Of a stretch of 64,000 nucleotides of DNA, positions 59,500 through 64,000 are shown in pieces; the stretch's first letter is position 1; each line of letters begins with the position of its first letter. Source of the DNA: Bradyrhizobium huanghuaihaiense (GTDB taxonomy: Bacteria > Pseudomonadota > Alphaproteobacteria > Rhizobiales > Xanthobacteraceae); contig NZ_VLLA01000004.1 in the NCBI RefSeq assembly GCF_007830635.1, forward strand, positions 372,001 through 436,000, given 5' to 3'. Made by a program: the position numbers and the translations under genes. The notes beneath the pieces were generated by a model, which saw only the letters and a program-made list of their open reading frames with translations, did not search any database and was not told the DNA's origin.

Positions 59500-60390
59500 T
59501 CAAACCTGACCTGCCAATCGATCGATCAGCCATTGAGTTGCGGGACCCGGCGGCGTTTGCACGCGCCAAATTGCCTGTAACGGATACAGCGCATCCTTCG
59601 AGCCCGGTATGTCCAGTTCGATCAGCCGCCCTGCCTCCAGATCGCCGCGGACCATGAATTCAGGCATCAGGCCCCAGCCGACGGTGGCCAGCAACAACGC
59701 ATGCTTCACGCCGAGATCCGCCAGCCGCCACGTCTTCTTGCTGAAGACACCGAAATCCTGGCCTCGCGTGAGTGGCGAGCGATCGCTCAGAACGAGCTGG
59801 ATATGGTCTCGCAGATCACCTGGCGAATGCCGCCGCGCGCGTGCCAGCGGATGCGAAGGCGACCCCACCGGGATCAGCCTGACATGGCCGATCAGCTGTC
59901 TCTCCATGTCATCCGGAAGCGGATGCATCGCGCAGTTGATCCCCAATCGCGCGGTACCGTCGGCTACGAGCTGGGTCACCGCGCCAAGCGCCTCTGCGTG
60001 CAATCGCAACTGAACCGCCGGATATGCAACTTGGATTCCTTGCAAAGCGTCGACGAGGCGGGCCGTCGGGAGCATCACGTCGGTAACCAGCGAGACTTCG
60101 GCTTCCTCGCCCTCGCGCAGGCTCGCAGCCTTCGCGCGCATCTTCTCGACGCCTTGAAGGACTGAGCGTGCGTGGGCGAGCAGCGCGCGCCCTGCCTCGG
60201 TCAATTCAGGCTTCTTCGTTCCAGAGCGGTCGAAGACAGTGACACCGAGCTGCTCCTCGAGATTGTCGACCCCGTAAGCGATCGCGGAGGTGGCGCGGCT
60301 CAGCCGCCTGCCCGCCGCTGCGAAGCTGCCGCACTCGACCACTGTGGCCAGGATCTGCAGCTGATCGACCGTGGGGGTGCCAACTCTCAT
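59500..60390 (-). CDS. LysR-family transcriptional regulator
   Basis: 296 residues. N-terminal winged helix VDQLQILATVVECGSFAAAG, RRLSRATSAIAYGVDNLEEQ, then LGVTVFDRSG; periplasmic-binding-like effector domain afterwards. It is divergent from the pirin gene across 94 bases containing the dyad GAATAGCCTATTC, a normal arrangement for a LysR regulator and its target operon. The ligand may be a quinone or electrophile, judged only from the target genes. Confidence 0.93.
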   Translation of the reverse strand: MRVGTPTVDQLQILATVVECGSFAAAGRRLSRATSAIAYGVDNLEEQLGVTVFDRSGTKKPELTEAGRALLAHARSVLQGVEKMRAKAASLREGEEAEVSLVTDVMLPTARLVDALQGIQVAYPAVQLRLHAEALGAVTQLVADGTARLGINCAMHPLPDDMERQLIGHVRLIPVGSPSHPLARARRHSPGDLRDHIQLVLSDRSPLTRGQDFGVFSKKTWRLADLGVKHALLLATVGWGLMPEFMVRGDLEAGRLIELDIPGSKDALYPLQAIWRVQTPPGPATQWLIDRLAGQV

Positions 60391-60402
60391 TTCTATTATC
60401 CT

Positions 60403-60415
60403 GAATAGCCTATTC
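60403..60415. promoter_or_regulatory. Dyad in the LysR/pirin divergent promoter
   Basis: GAATAG-C-CTATTC is a perfect inverted repeat around a central C, 12 bases before the LysR start and 69 before the pirin start. It lies in unusually AT-rich DNA that must contain both promoters. Position and symmetry suit a LysR site; binding is not shown. Confidence 0.5.
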
Positions 60416-60484
60416 TATATTATCCGTATTTTCTGAAATGTGGAAGGCGGGTATCGCTCGGTTGCTGTTCAAACGAGACTGCCC

Positions 60485-61345
60485 ATGAATACCCTCACAC
60501 GCGCCCGCGAGCGCAAAATCGCGACACTCCATGCCGCCTTCCATGCCATCGAGGGGGATGGCCTCGAGGTTCGCCGCGCGATCCCGTCGTCTGCCTTTGA
60601 AGCCATCGGGCCGTTCATCTTCCTTGATCATTTTGGTCCGATCGAGGTGCGACCGGGCGAAGCCAAAGGCGCGTCGGCCCACCCTCACGCCGGTATCGAG
60701 ACGCTGAGCCTGCTGCTCGAAGGCCGGACGGTTCACAAGGACAGCCTCGGCAACACCAGCACAATGGGGCCGGGCGAGGTGCAATGGATGCGCGCCGGAC
60801 GCGGCGTCATCCACGATGAATCGCCGGCCGAGATCCTGCGTCGCGAAGGTGGCCATCTGCACGGGGTGCAGTTGTGGATCAACATGCCGAAAGGCGCCAA
60901 GCATGCCGAGCCTGCCTATAGGCACGTGAGGGCGCAAGAAATTCCGCTACTCCCGCACACGGGGGCAGTTCGCCTGGTTGCAGGGCAGATCGGCGATGTC
61001 GCCGGTCCCGTCCGGACCTCCGGCGATCCCTTCCTCGTCCACGCCAGCTTGAACGCCGGCGGTACGCTGCACATGGATGTGTCGCATCCTCGTGAGCTTG
61101 CCCTCTATGTCATGACCGGCGGGGTTGCAATCGATGGGCAGGCCATGGAGGCCGGGCAGCTTGCCCGCCTTACATCGGGCGACACGCTTCAGGTCGTAGT
61201 GGAGGACAATAGCGAGTTGCTGGTGGTCGGCGGCGATCCGCTCGACGCTCCCGTCGTACGCCACGGTCCTTTCGTCATGAACACCATTGCCGAGCTTGAA
61301 CGGGCGGTCCGTGACTATCACGCGGGCCGGATGGGAGAGATCTGA
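60485..61345 (+). CDS. Pirin family protein
   Basis: 286 residues, double cupin. N-terminal metal motif HPHAGIETLSLLLEGRTVHK and GPGEVQWMRAGRGVIHDE supply the His, His, His and Glu ligands of pirins. Start 60485. Some pirins are quercetinases, others regulators. It leads a set with DoxX, SDR and SnoaL-like genes that fits metabolism of, or defence against, quinones or flavonoids. Confidence 0.93.
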   Translation: MNTLTRARERKIATLHAAFHAIEGDGLEVRRAIPSSAFEAIGPFIFLDHFGPIEVRPGEAKGASAHPHAGIETLSLLLEGRTVHKDSLGNTSTMGPGEVQWMRAGRGVIHDESPAEILRREGGHLHGVQLWINMPKGAKHAEPAYRHVRAQEIPLLPHTGAVRLVAGQIGDVAGPVRTSGDPFLVHASLNAGGTLHMDVSHPRELALYVMTGGVAIDGQAMEAGQLARLTSGDTLQVVVEDNSELLVVGGDPLDAPVVRHGPFVMNTIAELERAVRDYHAGRMGEI

Positions 61346-61421
61346 CGTGCCCCATCGCGCCCACCTTCATCGTCGGAAATCCTCATCAATCCCCGTGTCT
61401 CAAAACAGAGAGAATTCTTCG

Positions 61422-61826
61422 ATGTCCACGCCTGCCTACCTTCCTGCGCTGGGTCGCCTGTTGATCGCGTTGATCTTCGTCATGTCTGGCCTGTCAAAGA
61501 TTGCCGCACCAGCCAACACGATGGCGTACATCCAGTCGGCCGGTGCGCCATTTGCTCCAGCCGCTTTCGCGATCGCGGTGCTCGTGGAGCTGGGAGGTGG
61601 GCTTGCGCTGCTGCTTGGTTTTCAAACCCGCCTTGCGGCCACCATGTTGGCAATCTTCACACTGGCGGCCGCTGTGCTGTTCCACAACAACATGGCCGAT
61701 CAAAACCAGATGATCCATTTCCTGAAGAACATCGCGATCACGGGCGGGCTTCTACAAGTGGTCGCCTCCGGCGCTGGTGCGTTCAGCCTGGACAATCGCC
61801 GCAAGTCCGTCCCCGTCCCGGCGTGA
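61422..61826 (+). CDS. DoxX family membrane protein
   Basis: 134 residues, four membrane helices. Family start LGRLLIALIFVMSGLSKIAA and later FHNNMADQNQMIHFLKNIAI. DoxX-like proteins occur near oxidative-stress and quinone genes; biochemical role unsettled. Start 61422 lies after AGAGAGAA. Probable operon with pirin (76-base gap) and SDR (37-base gap). Confidence 0.9.
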   Translation: MSTPAYLPALGRLLIALIFVMSGLSKIAAPANTMAYIQSAGAPFAPAAFAIAVLVELGGGLALLLGFQTRLAATMLAIFTLAAAVLFHNNMADQNQMIHFLKNIAITGGLLQVVASGAGAFSLDNRRKSVPVPA

Positions 61827-61863
61827 GCCCATTCGTCCGTCGTCTCTGTGAGGAGAATGTCTC

Positions 61864-62724
61864 ATGTCTCGTTCAGCTATCCAAAGCAGAGGTTCGGCTG
61901 CGGTGACCGGAGCCGGCAGTGGCCTGGGTCGCGACATCGCACTGGGTCTTGCGGCGAAGAACTACCGCGTGTTTGGAACGGCCCTTTCCGCGGACGAGGT
62001 CGCCGATCTCAAGCAGCCTTCGAACGGTACCGTCAGCCTAACAGTCTGCGACATGACGGACGAAGCCGCCGTCAACGGCTGGGCTCGCGAAGTCGAGAGC
62101 CGGACAGAAGGGCTCGACCTTCTGATCAACAATGCCGGGATCCTGACGCCAGGGCCTCTGGAGGTGCTGTCGCTAGGCGCTATCCATCGCGAATTTGAGG
62201 TCAACGTCTACGGAGCCCTGTCGGTCATCAATGCGCTTCTGCCGGCCTTACGGAAGGCGCGCGGCCGCATCGTTCAGGTCAGCACGTGGACGGCGAGCTT
62301 GCCGCTGCCTTTCAACGGACCGTCCGGCGCATCGAAAGCGGCCATGGAGGCGTTTGCGGCCGTGTACCGCGCAGAACTCAAGCCGTTTGGTATCGATGTG
62401 GTGGTCGCCGCAGCCGGCAACATGAAAACGGGCGGGCCGGCCAAGACCACCGCCGCGCTCAAGCGCATCGCTGACGGCATGACTCCCGAACATAAACGAT
62501 TGTACGGGCCGACCTTCGGTATGTTTGCGGACAAACTGAATAGCATGCAGGAGAGCGGGCTGGAGTCAGTTGCGGCGGCCAGGCGCGTCATTGAGATCGC
62601 CGAACAAGTTCCTGCGCCGAGCAAGGCCGGCGTGGGGCCGGATGCCGAAGACATACTGCGCTTCGTCCGCGAACACTCGGACGCTGAACAGGACGCCCGT
62701 CGTCTTCAAATCGTCGGCCTTTAG
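61864..62724 (+). CDS. SDR-family protein with altered catalytic residues
   Basis: 286 residues. Cofactor motif TGAGSGLG (about 15-22) and LLINNAG are normal. The catalytic region reads VSTWTASLPLPFNG, PSGASKAAME. The Lys is present, but the Tyr position of YxxxK is Ser (codon TCC) and the usual Ser 13 residues earlier is Thr. It may therefore bind NAD(P) without classical dehydrogenase activity, or the Tyr codon may have been lost by one substitution. Closest overall to NADP-binding SDRs of the retinol/carbonyl reductase type. Confidence 0.88.
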   Translation: MSRSAIQSRGSAAVTGAGSGLGRDIALGLAAKNYRVFGTALSADEVADLKQPSNGTVSLTVCDMTDEAAVNGWAREVESRTEGLDLLINNAGILTPGPLEVLSLGAIHREFEVNVYGALSVINALLPALRKARGRIVQVSTWTASLPLPFNGPSGASKAAMEAFAAVYRAELKPFGIDVVVAAAGNMKTGGPAKTTAALKRIADGMTPEHKRLYGPTFGMFADKLNSMQESGLESVAAARRVIEIAEQVPAPSKAGVGPDAEDILRFVREHSDAEQDARRLQIVGL

Positions 62725-62790
62725 CAAATTGATCCGCTCGCTAGAGCGATATCGCAGCCATCCCGAAACATGAAAGAGAGGAGCTTGGCC

Positions 62791-63249
62791 GTGCTCGTTC
62801 TTATCGATCCCAAAGATGCCCGCGCCATCAGGAACAAGGACAACATTCTCGGAATGTATGATCTGATGATCAATCAGGGAAAACCGGAGGAAGCGGCAGC
62901 AAGGTTCATGGCACCAGCCTACGTCCAGCACAATCCGCTCATTCCGGATGGCGCAGACTCACTCGGAATCTTCTTCGGTCAAGTTATCAATGGGCGCACC
63001 CGAGCGCGGGTCGATGTCCACAAGATCATCGCTGTTGGCGATTACGTCTGGTCGCACGTCAATTTCCGCAATTTGTTCAATGACGATCCGCAAGACACCG
63101 GCATCGCCGGGGTCGATATCTTCAAGATGGACTCCGACGGAAAGGCTATCGAGCATTGGGATGCGTTGCAGGTCGTGGGCACTCCAGAAAGCGCAGCCAA
63201 TTGGTATGCCCCGAATGTACCTGCTGCAAACCCGAACGGGATGTTCTGA
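62791..63249 (+). CDS. SnoaL-like (NTF2-fold) protein
   Basis: 152 residues from GTG 62791, preferred because AGGAG lies exactly 7 bases upstream; ATG 62770 has no ribosome site. NTF2-fold features: NILGMYDLMINQGKPEEAAA, RFMAPAYVQHNPLIPDGAD and GIAGVDIFKMDSDGKAIEHW. Such proteins are cyclases, isomerases or unknown enzymes. It closes the pirin-DoxX-SDR set. Confidence 0.85.
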   Translation: MLVLIDPKDARAIRNKDNILGMYDLMINQGKPEEAAARFMAPAYVQHNPLIPDGADSLGIFFGQVINGRTRARVDVHKIIAVGDYVWSHVNFRNLFNDDPQDTGIAGVDIFKMDSDGKAIEHWDALQVVGTPESAANWYAPNVPAANPNGMF

Positions 63250-63423
63250 AGCGACTAACCCGTCATGCGCAGACGAACTCGTACGTCTTCGCGGCCTAAA
63301 GTCTCAGCCGGCTCAGGCTGCTGCGACCTGCGTCATATGGAAGATGCAGAAGGTGTCGCAGGTTCGGCGGATGTGGGGAAAAGCGGTAGCGCTCCCCCGC
63401 TACCAATCGCATGTGACCTTGCA
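63250..63423. other. Intergenic spacer with one small hairpin
   Basis: No gene seen. GGTAGCG (63385-63391) pairs with CGCTACC (63398-63404) across a six-base loop, a possible terminator for the pirin operon without an obvious U-tract. Confidence 0.4.
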
Positions 63424-63427
63424 GGCG

Positions 63428-63533
63428 AGAAGAAAGCCGCCGGGCTCTTCACGCTAGCGGCTTCGAGTAGTCCATAGCTGTCGATCGCTCTACAGTCTCG
63501 TGCGTACCGCCGTTACCTTGTTTGCGGCCATGC
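63428..63533 (-). ncRNA. Candidate small RNA (or micro-peptide mRNA), copy 2
   Basis: Same plan as copy 1: operator centred at 63574.5, -10-like TACAAA, start predicted near 63533, terminator followed by TTTCTTCTC. The open frame is only 13 codons here, MAANKVTAVRTRL, identical to the first 13 residues of copy 1 and then stopped by TAG. The RNA would be about 106 nt. Expression is unproven. Confidence 0.48.
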
Positions 63534-63566
63534 TCGGTCTTTGTAGGGGGAAATGCTCGATCTTGC

Positions 63567-63582
63567 AGTGACCTGCTTCACA
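63567..63582. promoter_or_regulatory. CRP-like operator, copy 2
   Basis: AGTGACCTGCTTCACA differs from the CRP half-site consensus at one outer base. Its distance to the conserved ATG (43.5) equals that of copy 1, which supports a selected promoter geometry. Confidence 0.5.
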
Positions 63583-63589
63583 CAATGGG

Positions 63590-64000
63590 ACTGGATCCTC
63601 CCGTCGGGCAAAACACCTGTTACCCCGTCAACCCCTGCCCGCAAAAATATTCCACTTTACCGAAATTCGGATTTGTCGTATGTCTCGCTCATCCCGGCTC
63701 ACCCTTGAGGGGCGATCATGTGGTCGTCATTTTCGCGAGTCGGGCTTGCGGTGGACGCGGCAGCGTCGGCACGAGAGGGTGCGGGCAGGGCGGGTAGTCC
63801 CTGTGAGCTCGTTACCGCGTGCGGACGAGTGGCGCTGCTAGGCTTCGTCTCGTCTGTAAGTTTTCGGCTCCGTCGACAGGGCTGGAAATACTGCGTCGAA
63901 ATGGCGGGCCGTGCGTACGGCAAAACCGTGTGGTCCTGGCCGTCGTTGCTACGGTCAAGCCTCTTGCGAAGATGCGCGCGAACCCAACCGGGCAGACGGC
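63590..64000. repeat. Dispersed Bradyrhizobium intergenic repeat, 5' part (continues past window)
   Basis: No gene accepted. Stretches such as CCCGTCGGGCAAAACACCTG, CAAAAATATTCCACTTTACC, CTCATCCCGGCTCACC, GGTGGACGCGGCAGCGTCGG and GGGCGGGTAGTCCCTGTGAG are ones I recall in the same order in many Bradyrhizobium genomes, where gene finders often call spurious short proteins. The identity rests on memory. The short frames here (63522-63797 and 63699-63923) are therefore not listed as genes. Confidence 0.6.

Larger units (their letters stand above)
63424..63582 (-). repeat. Copy 2 of the 160-base intergenic unit
   Basis: Direct repeat of 59105-59267, 4.3 kb away. The identical 43-base block is 63497-63539. 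The terminator stem is shorter (AAGCCGC 63434-63440 with GCGGCTT 63457-63463). Together the copies bracket the LysR-pirin-DoxX-SDR-SnoaL genes. Confidence 0.85.

Noticed and set aside
63522..63797. 91-codon plus-strand frame at the right edge
   Set aside because: It overlaps the sRNA-like unit antisense and the dispersed repeat, and reads as repeat-derived sequence.
1..64000. CRISPR arrays, tRNA/rRNA genes, IS elements, prophage or conjugation genes
   Set aside because: None recognised by reading: no regularly spaced repeats, no cloverleaf with CCA-type end, no transposase or integrase motif.

Overview
The window is GC-rich alphaproteobacterial DNA, most likely chromosomal sequence of a Bradyrhizobium-type organism (Nitrobacteraceae). 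The evidence is third-position GC bias, long antisense shadow ORFs, FixJ/NodW-type signalling genes, small secreted proteins typical of the genus, a palindromic element at 59402-59432, and a dispersed repeat at the right edge that I recognise from memory of such genomes. I see no rRNA, tRNA, insertion sequence or CRISPR array.

Layout. 1-8.1 kb: end of an OmpR-type regulator, its histidine kinase, an RpoH-type sigma factor, and an RND efflux operon ending in a low-complexity secreted protein. 8.1-19.7 kb: a regulator-rich stretch with an AraC protein, an orphan periplasmic binding protein, two paralogous winged-helix/STAND ATPase/TPR regulators of about 950-970 residues, an IclR and an AraC protein, and three small exported proteins. 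20-23.5 kb: a catalase-family peroxidase with cytochrome b561, then fdhD and a DUF1275 membrane protein. 23.7-29.6 kb: fumC, a cupin, mqo and cydAB, closed by a strong hairpin. This set could carry electrons from fumarate/malate through quinol to oxygen. 29.6-33.4 kb: an exported oxalate decarboxylase divergent from an FdhF/YdeP-type molybdoenzyme, which suggests oxalate to formate to CO2.

33.4-40.8 kb: an orphan sensor kinase, then a second RND operon that carries an FlK-like thioesterase and another low-complexity exported protein. 41.0-48.9 kb: an exported alpha/beta hydrolase and a complete malonate decarboxylase operon (mdcA-C-D-E-G-B, an AEC carrier, mdcH) with overlapping, coupled genes. 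49.2-53.6 kb: an AraC regulator and an AaeAB-like efflux set (FUSC, DUF1656, HlyD). 53.8-58.1 kb: a FixJ/NodW-like two-component unit with an extra lone receiver, a palindromic candidate operator, and an AraC paralogue. 58.2-59.0 kb: small stress-type proteins (two DUF2934 and one Cys-rich).

59.1-63.6 kb: a cassette (LysR divergent from pirin, DoxX, SDR and SnoaL-like genes) bracketed by two direct copies of an unannotated unit. Each unit has a CRP-like operator, a -10-like box, a strictly conserved block and an intrinsic terminator, all on the minus strand. This looks like a duplicated small-RNA or micro-peptide gene and is the most interesting unexplained structure in the window. The right end runs into a dispersed intergenic repeat.
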